From the NCBI RefSeq assembly GCF_010183535.1, contig NC_071330.1:17217717-17281716 (forward strand): a stretch of DNA of 64,000 nt, given 5' to 3'. The notes beneath the pieces are model-generated. The model ran no database searches. It was given only the letters and a program-made list of their open reading frames with translations, and was not told the DNA's origin. Below are positions 13,568 to 26,100 of this stretch, piece after piece. The DNA comes from Caenorhabditis remanei. Taxonomy: Eukaryota; Nematoda; Chromadorea; Rhabditida; Rhabditidae. The position numbers and the translations under genes are program-made. Numbering within the stretch: the first letter of the stretch is position 1; every line of letters begins with the position of its first letter.

Positions 13568-14614
13568 TTAAAACTGTATTCCAGGGGCACCACACAAATT
13601 AGCGTTCACTTTTGGAGTTCCACGACCAGATTTTGCAACAACTCTATAATCTCCGTAACCAGGTACACTTGAATTCTTATTCAGAAATCAAGCAACACGA
13701 CCATTGGGGTCAACAACTGTCGGTTGGGGATCCAAAAGTCCAACTGCATGCCCATCGTCCCAATAGTATTTCTGATCAGTTGTGTTGAGACTCGCTGCTA
13801 CCCAGAGCGCTGTGAGGTCATAGAGAACCGTTTCTTCGACCACTGAAAATCACAAGAGTTGTAAGGTAGAATATTGATCTGACGGGTTTACACTTAATAT
13901 ATGCAGCTTTTTCCTTGTCCGTTTCCAAACTGCCCAAAACCAAATTATTAAGATTACAGTCGAAAAAAGCATTGTCGTATTCATAGATATTAGTACTGTT
14001 TGCGCCGTATACAAACATCTAAAATAAAATACACGTTCGAGAGTAAGAAAATTAAAATATCCTACCATTGAACACCAGTATCCATTCTTTCTTCCATAGT
14101 TGTCAAAGCCCGGCCCGGCCCGGGCCTTGTCGGCGAAATCAGGGCCCGGAATTAGAAGAAAATCTGAAAAAAATTTTTCAGAATTAGAAGAAAATCTGAA
14201 AAATAGTAAAAAATGGTCACATTTTCGATAAAAAATTGAAAAAATTTCGAAAAAAAATTAGGAAAAAAAAGGGTCATTTTTTGAAGCCGGGCCTTCGGGC
14301 CGGGCCGGGCCTTGAAAATTTTCTACCGGGCCGGCCCGGCCTTGACAACTATGCTTTCTTCGGTAAGGTGTTACAGGAGCATTAACTTTTCCACACGGCC
14401 GTATGGTTGTAGTCTTTGGAACAGTAGTTGTTGTTGTGACTGTCGTTTCTTTTCCATTGTTGTTAGATGGTGTTGACTCATCTTCACAAGGAATTTCTTC
14501 TTGATTTTCTGAAATAGAAATCAATGAAGCCAACGACAAGTTCTCACCTCCTGTGACTCCGATTAATCCGATTGTTAGAATAAAAAGAACTGAAAGAAGA
14601 CGATAAGACACCAT
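13568..14614 (-). pseudogene. Damaged C-type-lectin-like (clec) gene
   Basis: This gene encodes a predicted secreted C-type-lectin-like protein. On the minus strand, exon 1 (14614-14548) encodes a signal peptide. Exon 2 (14508-14066) encodes a linker with a CEDES segment and a run of threonines, then a CG.. segment and NGYWCSM. Exon 3 is 14018-13892 and exon 4 is 13842-13568. Exon 3 has a DCNLNN..LGSLET..EKAAYI block and exon 4 has LWVAAS and YYWDDG, which resemble nematode C-type lectin domains. Splice signals are good and introns are 39-50 bp. Two lesions break the reading frame: a 259 bp hAT-type MITE inside exon 2 and an in-frame TGA at 13688-13690 in exon 4, after which the same frame stays open for 39 codons to the TAA at 13568. 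The family assignment rests on pattern similarity only. Confidence 0.6.
14095..14353. mobile_element. hAT-type MITE inserted in clec exon 2
   Basis: The termini are perfect inverted repeats (CATAGTTGTCAA on the left and TTGACAACTATG on the right) and are flanked by the 8 bp duplication CTTTCTTC (14087-14094 and 14354-14361). An 8 bp duplication is the mark of the hAT superfamily. The arms are rich in GGGCCGGGCC and the element has no coding capacity. Removing it together with one copy of the duplication would leave the two halves of clec exon 2 in the same frame. Confidence 0.85.
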
Positions 14615-14751
14615 GTCTCAGTTTTTTCCACTTCTCCATCTCAATTCCGTTTTTTATGATTGAAATATTGATGCTCTTTGTTTATAGACATCCATTGAAA
14701 ATTCCCAGTGTTTATTGAGACAACAGGTTTTGGTTCCGTTTTGAAAAGTTA

Positions 14752-17700
14752 CACAAGTGAATTTAGTCACAGGCACTCACGGTTAGAGAACAGGATAATT
14801 CCGAAGAACCACCCTGAACATCACATTGGAGAAACCCGTGTTTCAAAATGTATTTTATTGACTTACTATCTAATTGATACCGAACTACACAAGTGAATTT
14901 AGTCACAGGCACTCACGGTTAGAGAACAGGATAATTCCGAAGAACCACCCTGAACATCACATTGGAGAAACCCGTGTTTCAAAATGTATTTTATTGACTT
15001 ACTATCTAATTGATACCGAACTACACAAGTGAATTTAGTCACAGGCACTCACGGTTAGAGAACAGGATAATTCCGAAGAACCACCCTGAACATCACATTG
15101 GAGAAACCCGTGTTTCAAAATGTATTTTATTGACTTACTATCTAATTAATACCGAACTACACAAGTGAATTTAGTCACAGGCACTCACGGTTAGAGAACA
15201 GGATAATTCCGAAGAACCACCCTGAACATCACATTGGAGAAACCCGTGTTTCAAAATGTATTTTATTGACTTACTATCTAATTAATACCGAACTACACAA
15301 GTGAATTTAGTCACAGGCACTCACGGTCAGAGAACAGGATAATTCCGAAGAACCACCCTGAACATCACATTGGAGAAACCCGTGTTTCAAAATGTATTTT
15401 ATTGACTTACTATCTAATTAATACCGAACTACACAAGTGAATTTAGTCACAGGCACTCACGGTTAGAGAACAGGATAATTCCGAAGAACCACCCTGAACA
15501 TCACATTGGAGAAACCCGTGTTTCAAAATGTATTTTATTGACTTACTATCTAATTGATACCGAACTACACAAGTGAATTTAGTCACAGGCACTCACGGTT
15601 AGAGAACAGGATAATTCCGAAGAACCACCCTGAACATCACATTGGAGAAACCCGTGTTTCAAAATGTATTTTATTGACTTACTATCTAATTAATACCGAA
15701 CTACACAAGTGAATTTAGTCACAGGCACTCACGGTCAGAGAACAGGATAATTCCGAAGAACCACCCTGAACATCACATTGGAGAAACCCGTGTTTCAAAA
15801 TGTATTTTATTGACTTACTATCTAATTAATACCGAACTACACAAGTGAATTTAGTCACAGGCACTCACGGTCAGAGAACAGGATAATTCCGAAGAACCAC
15901 CCTGAACATCACATTGGAGAAACCCGTGTTTCAAAATGTATTTTATTGACTTACTATCTAATTAATACCGAACTACACAAGTGAATTTAGTCACAGGCAC
16001 TCACGGTTAGAGAACAGGATAATTCCGAAGAACCACCCTGAACATCACATTGGAGAAACCCGTGTTTCAAAATGTATTTTATTGACTTACTATCTAATTA
16101 ATACCGAACTACACAAGTGAATTTAGTCACAGGCACTCACGGTTAGAGAACAGGATAATTCCGAAGAACCACCCTGAACATCACATTGGAGAAACCCGTG
16201 TTTCAAAATGTATTTTATTGACTTACTATCTAATTAATACCGAACTACACAAGTGAATTTAGTCACAGGCACTCACGGTCAGAGAACAGGATAATTCCGA
16301 AGAACCACCCTGAACATCACATTGGAGAAACCCGTGTTTCAAAATGTATTTTATTGACTTACTATCTAATTAATACCGAACTACACAAGTGAATTTAGTC
16401 ACAGGCACTCACGGTTAGAGAACAGGATAATTCCGAAGAACCACCCTGAACATCACATTGGAGAAACCCGTGTTTCAAAATGTATTTTATTGACTTACTA
16501 TCTAATTAATACCGAACTACACAAGTGAATTTAGTCACAGGCACTCACGGTCAGAGAACAGGATAATTCCGAAGAACCACCCTGAACATAACATTGGAGA
16601 AACCCGTGTTTCAAAATGTATTTTATTGACTTACTATCTAATTAATACCGAACTACACAAGTGAATTTAGTCACAGGCACTCACGGTTAGAGAACAGGAT
16701 AATTCCGAAGAACCACCCTGAACATCACATTGGAGAAACCCGTGTTTCAAAATGTATTTTATTGACTTACTATCTAATTAATACCGAACTACACAAGTGA
16801 ATTTAGTCACAGGCACTCACGGTCAGAGAACAGGATAATTCCGAAGAACCACCCTGAACATCACATTGGAGAAACCCGTGTTTCAAAATGTATTTTATTG
16901 ACTTACTATCTAATTGATACCGAACTACACAAGTGAATTTAGTCACAGGCACTCACGGTTAGAGAACAGGATAATTCCGAAGAACCACCCTGAACATCAC
17001 ATTGGAGAAACCCGTGTTTCAAAATGTATTTTATTGACTTACTATCTAATTAATACCGAACTACACAAGTGAATTTAGTCACAGGCACTCACGTTTAGAG
17101 AACAGGATAATTCCGAAGAACCACCCTGAACATCACATTGGAGAAACCCGTGTTTCAAAATGTATTTTATTGACTTACTATCTAATTAATACCGAACTAC
17201 ACAAGTGAATTTAGTCACAGGCACTCACGGTTGGAAAACAGGATAATTCCGAAGAACCACCCTGAACATCACATTGGAGAAACCCGTGTTTCAAAATGTA
17301 TTTTATTGACTTACTATCTAATTAATACCGAACTACACAAGTGAATTTAGTCACAGGCACTCACGGTTAGAGAACAGGATAATTCCGAAGAACCACCCTG
17401 AACATCACATTGGAGAAACCCGTGTTTCAAAATGTATTTTATTGACTTACTATCTAATTAATACCGAACTACACAAGTGAATTTAGTCACAGGCACTCAC
17501 GGTTAGAGAACAGGATAATTCCGAAGAACCACCCTGAACATCACATTGGAGAAACCCGTGTTTCAAAATGTATTTTATTGACTTACTATCTAATTAATAC
17601 CGAACTACACAAGTGAATTTAGTCACAGGCACTCACGGTTAGAAAACAGGATAATTCCGAAGAACCACCCTGAACATCACATTGGAGAAACCCGTGTTTC

Positions 17701-20700
17701 AAAATGTAAACTATTGGCAGAGTATCTAATTGATACCGAACTACACAAGTGAATTTAGTCACAGGCACTCACGGTTAGAGAACAGGATAATTCCGAAGAA
17801 CCACCCTGAACATCACATTGGAGAAACCCGTGTTTCAAAATGTATTTTATTGACTTACTATCTAATTAATACCGAACTACACAAGTGAATTTAGTCACAG
17901 GCACTCACGGTTAGAGAACAGGATAATTCCGAAGAACCACCCTGAACATCACATTGGAGAAACCCGTATTTCAAAATGTATTTTATTGACTTACTATCTA
18001 ATTAATACCGAACTACACAAGTGAATTTAGTCACAGGCACTCACGGTTAGAGAACAGGATAATTCCGAAGAACCACCCTGAACATCACATTGGAGAAACC
18101 CGTATTTCAAAATGTATTTTATTGACTTACTATCTAATTAATACCGAACTACACAAGTGAATTTAGTCACAGGCACTCACGGTTAGAGAACAGGATAATT
18201 CCGAAGAACCACCCTGAACATCACATTGGAGAAACCCGTGTTTCAAAATGTATTTTATTGACTTACTATCTAATTAATACCGAACTACACAAGTGAATTT
18301 AGTCACAGGCACTCACGGTTAGAGAACAGGATAATTCCGAAGAACCACCCTGAACATCACATTGGAGAAACCCGTGTTTCAAAATGTAAACTATTGGCAG
18401 AGTATCTAATTAATACCGAACTACACAAGTTAATTTAGTCACAGGCACTCACGGTTAAAGAACAGGATAATTCCGAAGAACCACCCTGAACATCACATTG
18501 GAGAAACCCGTATTTCAAACTGTATTTTATTGACTTACTATCTAATTAATACCGAACTACACAAGTGAATTTAGTCACAGGCACTCACGGTTAAAGAACA
18601 GGATAATTCCGAAGAACCACCCTGAACATCACATTGGAGAAACCCGTGTTTCAAAATGTAAACTATTGGCAGAGTATCTAATTAATACCGAACTACACAA
18701 GTGAATTTAGTCACAGGCACTCACGGTTAGAGAACAGGATAATTCCGAAGAACCACCCTAAACATCACATTGGAGAAACCCGTATTTCAAAATGTATTTT
18801 ATTGACTTACTATCTAATTAATACCGAACTACACAAGTGAATTTAGTCACAGGCACTCACGGTTAGAGAACAGGATAATTCCGAAGAACCACCCTGAACA
18901 TCACATTGGAGAAACCCGTATTTCAAACTGTAAACTATTGGCAGAGTATCTAATTAATACCGAACTACACAAGTTAATTTAGTCACAGGCACTCACGTTT
19001 AGAGAACAGGATAATTCCGAAGAACCACCCTGAACATCACATTGGAGAAACCCGTATTTCAAACTGTAAACTATTGGCAGAGTATCTAATTAATACCGAA
19101 CTACACAAGTTAATTTAGTCACAGGCACTCACGTTTAGAGAACAGGATAATTCCGAAGAACCACCCTGAACATCACATTGGAGAAACCCGTATTTCAAAC
19201 TGTAAACTATTGGCAGAGTATCTAATTAATACCGAACTACACAAGTTAATTTAGTCACAGGCACTCACGGTTAGAGAACAGGATAATTCCGAAGAACCAC
19301 CCTGAACATCACATTGGAGAAACCCGTATTTCAAACTGTAAACTATTGGCAGAGTATCTAATTAATACCGAACTACACAAGTTAATTTAGTCACAGGCAC
19401 TCACGGTTAGAGAACAGGATAATTCCGAAGAACCACCCTGAACATCACATTGGAGAAACCCGTGTTTCAAAATGTAAACTATTGGCAGAGTATCTAATTA
19501 ATACCGAACTACACAAGTTAATTTAGTCACAGGCACTCACGTTTAGAGAACAGGATAATTCCGAAGAACCACCCTGAACATCACATTGGAGAAACCCGTA
19601 TTTCAAACTGTATTTTATTGACTTACTATCTAATTAATACCGAACTACACAAGTGAATTTAGTCACAGGCACTCACGGTTAGAGAACAGGATAATTCCGA
19701 AGAACCACCCTGAACATCACATTGGAGAAACCCGTATTTCAAAATGTAAACTATTGGCAGAGTATCTAATTAATACCGAACTACACAAGTTAATTTAGTC
19801 ACAGGCACTCACGTTTAGAGAACAGGATAATTCCGAAGAACCACCCTGAACATCACATTGGAGAAACCCGTATTTCAAAATGTAAACTATTGGCAGAGTA
19901 TCTAATTAATACCGAACTACACAAGTTAATTTAGTCACAGGCACTCACGTTTAGAGAACAGGATAATTCCGAAGAACCACCCTGAACATCACATTGGAGA
20001 AACCCGTATTTCAAACTGTATTTTATTGACTTACTATCTAATTAATACCGAACTACACAAGTGAATTTAGTCACAGGCACTCACGGTTAAAGAACAGGAT
20101 AATTCCGAAGAACCACCCTGAACATCACATTGGAGAAACCCGTATTTCAAACTGTATTTTATTGACTTACTATCTAATTAATACCGAACTACACAAGTGA
20201 ATTTAGTCACAGGCACTCACGGTTAAAGAACAGGATAATTCCGAAGAACCACCCTGAACATCACATTGGAGAAACCCGTATTTCAAAATGTAAACTATTG
20301 GCAGAGTATCTAATTAATACCGAACTACACAAGTGAATTTAGTCACAGGCACTCACGGTTAGAGAACAGGATAATTCCGAAGAACCACCCTAAACATCAC
20401 ATTGGAGAAACCCGTATTTCAAAATGTATTTTATTGACTTACTATCTAATTAATACCGAACTACACAAGTGAATTTAGTCACAGGCACTCACGGTTAGAG
20501 AACAGGATAATTCCGAAGAACCACCCTGAACATCACATTGGAGAAACCCGTGTTTCAAAATGTAAACTATTGGCAGAGTATCTAATTAATACCGAACTAC
20601 ACAAGTTAATTTAGTCACAGGCACTCACGGTTAAAGAACAGGATAATTCCGAAGAACCACCCTGAACATCACATTGGAGAAACCCGTATTTCAAACTGTA

Positions 20701-22209
20701 TTTTATTGACTTATTATCTAATTAATACCGAACTACACAAGTGAATTTAGTCACAGGCACTCACGGTTAGAGAACAGGATAATTCCGAAGAACCACCCTG
20801 AACATCACATTGGAGAAACCCGTGTTTCAAAATGTAAACTATTGGCAGAGTATCTAATTAATACCGAACTACACAAGTTAATTTAGTCACAGGCACTCAC
20901 GGTTAAAGAACAGGATAATTCCGAAGAACCACCCTGAACATCACATTGGAGAAACCCGTATTTCAAACTGTATTTTATTGACTTACTATCTAATTAATAC
21001 CGAACTACACAAGTTAATTTAGTCACAGGCACTCACGGTTAAAGAACAGGATAATTCCGAAGAACCACCCTGAACATCACATTGGAGAAACCCGTATTTC
21101 AAAATGTATTTCATTGACTGACTATCTAATTAATACCGAACTACACAAGTGAATTTAGTCACAGGCACTCACGGTTAAAGAACAGGATAATTCCGAAGAA
21201 CCACCCTGAACATCACATTGGAGAAACCCGTATTTCAAAATGTAAACTATTGACTGACTATCTAATTAATACCGAACTACACAAGTGAATTTAGTCACAG
21301 GCACTCACGGTTAGAGAACAGGATAATTCCGAAGAACAACCCTGAACATCACATTGGAGAAACCCGTGTTTCAAAATGTAAACTATTGGCAGAGTATCTA
21401 ATTAATACCGAACTACACAAGTGAATTTAGTCACAGGCACTACCGGTTAGAGAACAGGATAATTCCGAAGAACAACCCTGAACATCACATTGGAGAAACC
21501 CGTGTTTCAAAATGTAAACTATTGACTGACTATCTAATTAATACCGAACTACACAAGTGAATTTAGTCACAGGCACTACCGGTTAGAGAACAGGATAATT
21601 CCGAAGAACAACCCTGAACATCACATTGGAGAAACCCGTGTTTCAAAATGTAAACTATTGACTGACTATCTAATTAATACCGAACTACACAAGTGAATTT
21701 AGTCACAGGCACTACCGGTTAGAGAACAGGATAATTCCGAAGAACCACCCTGAACATCACATTGGAGAAACCCGTGTTTCAAAATGTAAACTATTGACTG
21801 ACTATCTAATTAATACCGAACTACACAAGTGAATTTAGTCACAGGCACTACCGGTTAGAGAACAGGATAATTCCGAAGAACCACCCTGAACATCACATTG
21901 GAGAAACCCGTGTTTCAAAATGTAAACTATTGACTGACTATCTAATTAATACCGAACTACACAAGTGAATTTAGTCACAGGCACTCACGGTTAGAGAACA
22001 GGATAATTCCGAAGAACCACCCTGAACATCACATTGGAGAAACCCGTGTTTCAAAATGTAAACTATTGACTGACTATCTAATTAATACCGAACTACACAA
22101 GTGAATTTAGTCACAGGCACTCACGGTTAGAGAACAGGATAATTCCGAAGAACCACCCTGAACATCACATTGGAGAAACCCGTGTTTCAAAATGTAAACT
22201 ATTGACTGG
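14752..22209 (+). repeat. 136 bp satellite, array A (plus orientation)
   Basis: About 55 tandem monomers of exactly 136 bp; the phrase ACACAAGTGAATTTAG recurs at 14751, 14887, 15023 and so on. Monomers include GGCACTCACGGTTAGAG and ACCACCCTGAACATCACATT. They differ mainly in one 18 bp window (TATTTTATTGACTTAC, AAACTATTGGCAGAG or AAACTATTGACTGAC) and at a few single sites. The left third is almost uniform, the middle is a patchwork, and the last monomers carry ACTACCGGTT instead of ACTCACGGTT. The array begins about 137 bp upstream of the clec ATG. No reading frame or promoter is apparent inside the monomer. Confidence 0.97.
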
Positions 22210-23177
22210 TGGAAAGGTTTGAAAAATTACTGAAAACCGACAATTTTAGTGTTAAACGCATTTCTAATGCTAACGAAATTTGAAAAAAATTATTCAAGGA
22301 ATCAAGAAAGAAAAAAGCGCACAAAACGAGAGTGCGAGGGAGAACTGACTGTATTCTATCTACCTAGCGTCATATGGGCATGGGGGCGTGGCCTATTTGT
22401 CATCATCTATTAGATTTCCCATCAAGATAAGTGACAGGTGTCAAGGAGAGCAATAAGTACACAGATCGCGGCAAAGAAAAAAGAATACGCGAACCATCAT
22501 CTTCACATTTATAAATAAGAACATGTACCAAGTTGGGACACCTGTCAATATTTTGATGAATCACGTAACGAAATTCGGCTGTACGAGAACTTAAAATAGC
22601 TGTTAGGTGCTGTGTAAAATAGGGATACTGTATTATTGATCGAGAACAGTAGTCTGCGAGAAACCAATTAATTTGGTTTGTTCGAGCTCGGTCGATTTTA
22701 GTGAGATGTAGGAGACAGCGCAGAATATGAAAAATTGGAAATCTCGATACATTCAAGTTCCATGAGTTTTACACACCTAACAGCTATTTTACGTTCTCGT
22801 ACAGCCGAATTTCGTTACGTGATTCATCAAAATATTGACAGGTGTCCCAACTTGGTACATGTTCTTATATATAAATGTGAAGATGATGGTTCGCGTATTC
22901 TTTTTTCTTTGCCGCGATCTGTGTACTTATTGCTCTCCTTGACACCTGTCACTTATCTTGATGGGAAATCTAATAGATGATGACAAATAGGCCACGCCCC
23001 CATGCTTATATGACGGTAGGTAGATAAAATACAGTCAGTTCTCCCTCGCACTCTCGTTTTGTGCGCTTTTTTTCTTTCTTGATTCCTTGAATAATTTTTT
23101 TCAAATTTCGTTAGCATTAGAAATGCGTTTAACACTAAAATTGTCGGTTTTCAGTAATTTTTCAAACCTTTCCACCA
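22210..23177. repeat. Inverted-repeat core of the satellite palindrome
   Basis: Arms at 22210-22620 and about 22767-23177 are inverted copies of each other, estimated at 95% identity or more by eye, around a unique spacer of about 146 bp. The satellite on each side continues the inversion, so this is the axis of a palindrome many kilobases long. Each arm holds an outward-facing open frame whose last 67 or so residues are almost identical (minus strand in the left arm, 22403 stop; plus strand in the right arm, 22980 stop). I do not recognise the sequence of the arms, which is not satellite. Confidence 0.9.
22735..22980 (+). other. Hypothetical 81-codon open frame in the palindrome core
   Basis: This frame starts at an ATG at 22735 in the spacer and ends in the right arm. 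A mirror version (117 codons, 22756-22403 on the minus strand) occupies the left arm. In the shared part the two proteins appear to differ at one position (AILRSRT against AILSSRT), and at least one other nucleotide difference is silent (ATA against ATT). The sequence contains CPNLVHVLIYKCEDDGSR and matches no family I know. It may simply reflect the high arm identity, so I do not claim it is a gene. Confidence 0.2.
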
Positions 23178-26100
23178 GTCAATAGATTACATTTTGATAC
23201 ACGGGTTTCTCCAATGTGATGTTCAGGGTGGTTCTTCGGAATTATCCTGTTCTCTAAACGTGAGTGCCTGTGACTAAATTCACTTGTGTAGTTCGGTATT
23301 AATTAGATACTCTGCCAATAGTTTACATTTTGAAATACGGGTTTCTCCAATGTGATGTTCAGGGTGGTTCTTCGGAATTATCCTGTTCTCTAAACGTGAG
23401 TGCCTGTGACTAAATTCACTTGTGTAGTTCGGTATTAATTAGATAGTCAGTCAATAAAATACATTTTGAAACACGGGTTTCTCCAATGTGATGTTCAGGG
23501 TGGTTCTTCGGAATTATCCTGTTCTCTAAACGTGAGTGCCTGTGACTAAATTCACTTGTGTAGTTCGGTATTAATTAGATAGTCAGTCAATAAAATACAT
23601 TTTGAAATACGGGTTTCTCCAATGTGATGTTCAGGGTGGTTCTTCGGAATTATCCTGTTCTCTAAACGTGAGTGCCTGTGACTAAATTCACTTGTGTAGT
23701 TTGGTATTAATTAGATAGTCAGTCAATAAAATACATTTTGAAATACGGGTTTCTCCAATGTGATGTTCAGGGTGGTTCTTCGGAATTATCCTGTTCTCTA
23801 AACGTGAGTGCCTGTGACTAAATTCACTTGTGTAGTTCGGTATTAATTAGATAGTCAGTCAATAAAATACATTTTGAAATACGGGTTTCTCCAATGTGAT
23901 GTTCAGGGTGGTTCTTCGGAATTATCCTGTTCTCTAAACGTGAGTGCCTGTGACTAAATTCACTTGTGTAGTTCGGTATTAATTAGATAGTCAGTCAATA
24001 AAATACATTTTGAAACACGGGTTTCTCCAATGTGATGTTCAGGGTTGTTCTTCGGAATTATCCTGTTCTCTAAACGTGAGTGCCTGTGACTAAATTCACT
24101 TGTGTAGTTCGGTATTAATTAGATAGTCAGTCAATAAAATACATTTTGAAATACGGGTTTCTCCAATGTGATGTTCAGGGTGGTTCTTCGGAATTATCCT
24201 GTTCTCTAAACGTGAGTGCCTGTGACTAAATTCACTTGTGTAGTTCGGTATTAATTAGATAGTCAGTCAATAAAATACATTTTGAAATACGGGTTTCTCC
24301 AATGTGATGTTCAGGGTGGTTCTTCGGAATTATCCTGTTCTCTAAACGTGAGTGCCTGTGACTAAATTCACTTGTGTAGTTCGGTATTAATTAGATACTC
24401 TGCCAATAGTTTACATTTTGAAATACGGGTTTCTCCAATGTGATGTTCAGGGTGGTTCTTCGGAATTATCCTGTTCTCTAAACGTGAGTGCCTGTGACTA
24501 AATTCACTTGTGTAGTTTGGTATTAATTAGATAGTCAGTCAATAAAATACATTTTGAAATACGGGTTTCTCCAATGTGATGTTCAGGGTGGTTCTTCGGA
24601 ATTATCCTGTTCTCTAAACGTGAGTGCCTGTGACTAAATTCACTTGTGTAGTTTGGTATTAATTAGATAGTCAGTCAATAAAATACATTTTGAAATACGG
24701 GTTTCTCCAATGTGATGTTCAGGGTGGTTCTTCGGAATTATCCTGTTCTCTAAACGTGAGTGCCTGTGACTAAATTCACTTGTGTAGTTTGGTTTTAATT
24801 AGATAGTCAGTCAATAAAATACATTTTGAAACACGGGTTTCTCCAATGTGATGTTCAGGGTGGTTCTTCGGAATTATCCTGTTCTCTAAACGTGAGTGCC
24901 TGTGACTAAATTCACTTGTGTAGTTTGGTATTAATTAGATAGTCAGTCAATAAAATACATTTTGAAATACGGGTTTCTCCAATGTGATGTTCAGGGTGGT
25001 TCTTCGGAATTATCCTGTTCTCTAAACGTGAGTGCCTGTGACTAAATTCACTTGTGTAGTTCGGTATTAATTAGATAGTCAGTCAATAAAATACATTTTG
25101 AAACACGGGTTTCTCCAATGTGATGTTCAGGGTGGTTCTTCGGAATTATCCTGTTCTCTAAACGTGAGTGCCTGTGACTAAATTCACTTGTGTAGTTTGG
25201 TATTAATTAGATAGTAAGTCAATAAAATACATTTTGAAACACGGGTTTCTCCAATGTGATGTTCAGGGTGGTTCTTCGGAATTATCCTGTTCTCTAACCG
25301 TGAGTGCCTGTGACTAAATTAACTTGTGTAGTTCGGTATTAATTAGATAGTCAGTCAATAAAATACATTTTGAAACACGGGTTTCTCCAATGTGATGTTC
25401 AGGGTGGTTCTTCGGAATTATCCTGTTCTCTAAACGTGAGTGCCTGTGACTAAATTCACTTGTGTAGTTTGGTATTAATTAGATACTCTGCCAATAGTTT
25501 ACATTTTGAAATACGGGTTTCTCCAATGTGATGTTCAGGGTGGTTCTTCGGAATTATCCTGTTCTCTAAACGTGAGTGCCTGTGACTAAATTCACTTGTG
25601 TAGTTTGGTATTAATTAGATAGTAAGTCAATAAAATACATTTTGAAATACGGGTTTCTCCAATGTGATGTTCAGGGTGGTTCTTCGGAATTATCCTGTTC
25701 TCTAAACGTGAGTGCCTGTGACTAAATTCACTTGTGTAGTTCGGTATTAATTAGATAGTAAGTCAATAAAATACATTTTGAAATACGGGTTTCTCCAATG
25801 TGATGTTCAGGGTGGTTCTTCGGAATTATCCTGTTCTCTAAACGTGAGTGCCTGTGACTAAATTCACTTGTGTAGTTTGGTATTAATTAGATAGTCAGTC
25901 AATAAAATACATTTTGAAATACGGGTTTCTCCAATGTGATGTTCAGGGTGGTTCTTCGGAATTATCCTGTTCTCTAAACGTGAGTGCCTGTGACTAAATT
26001 CACTTGTGTAGTTTGGTATTAATTAGATAGTAAGTCAATAAAATACATTTTGAAACACGGGTTTCTCCAATGTGATGTTCAGGGTGGTTCTTCGGAATTA

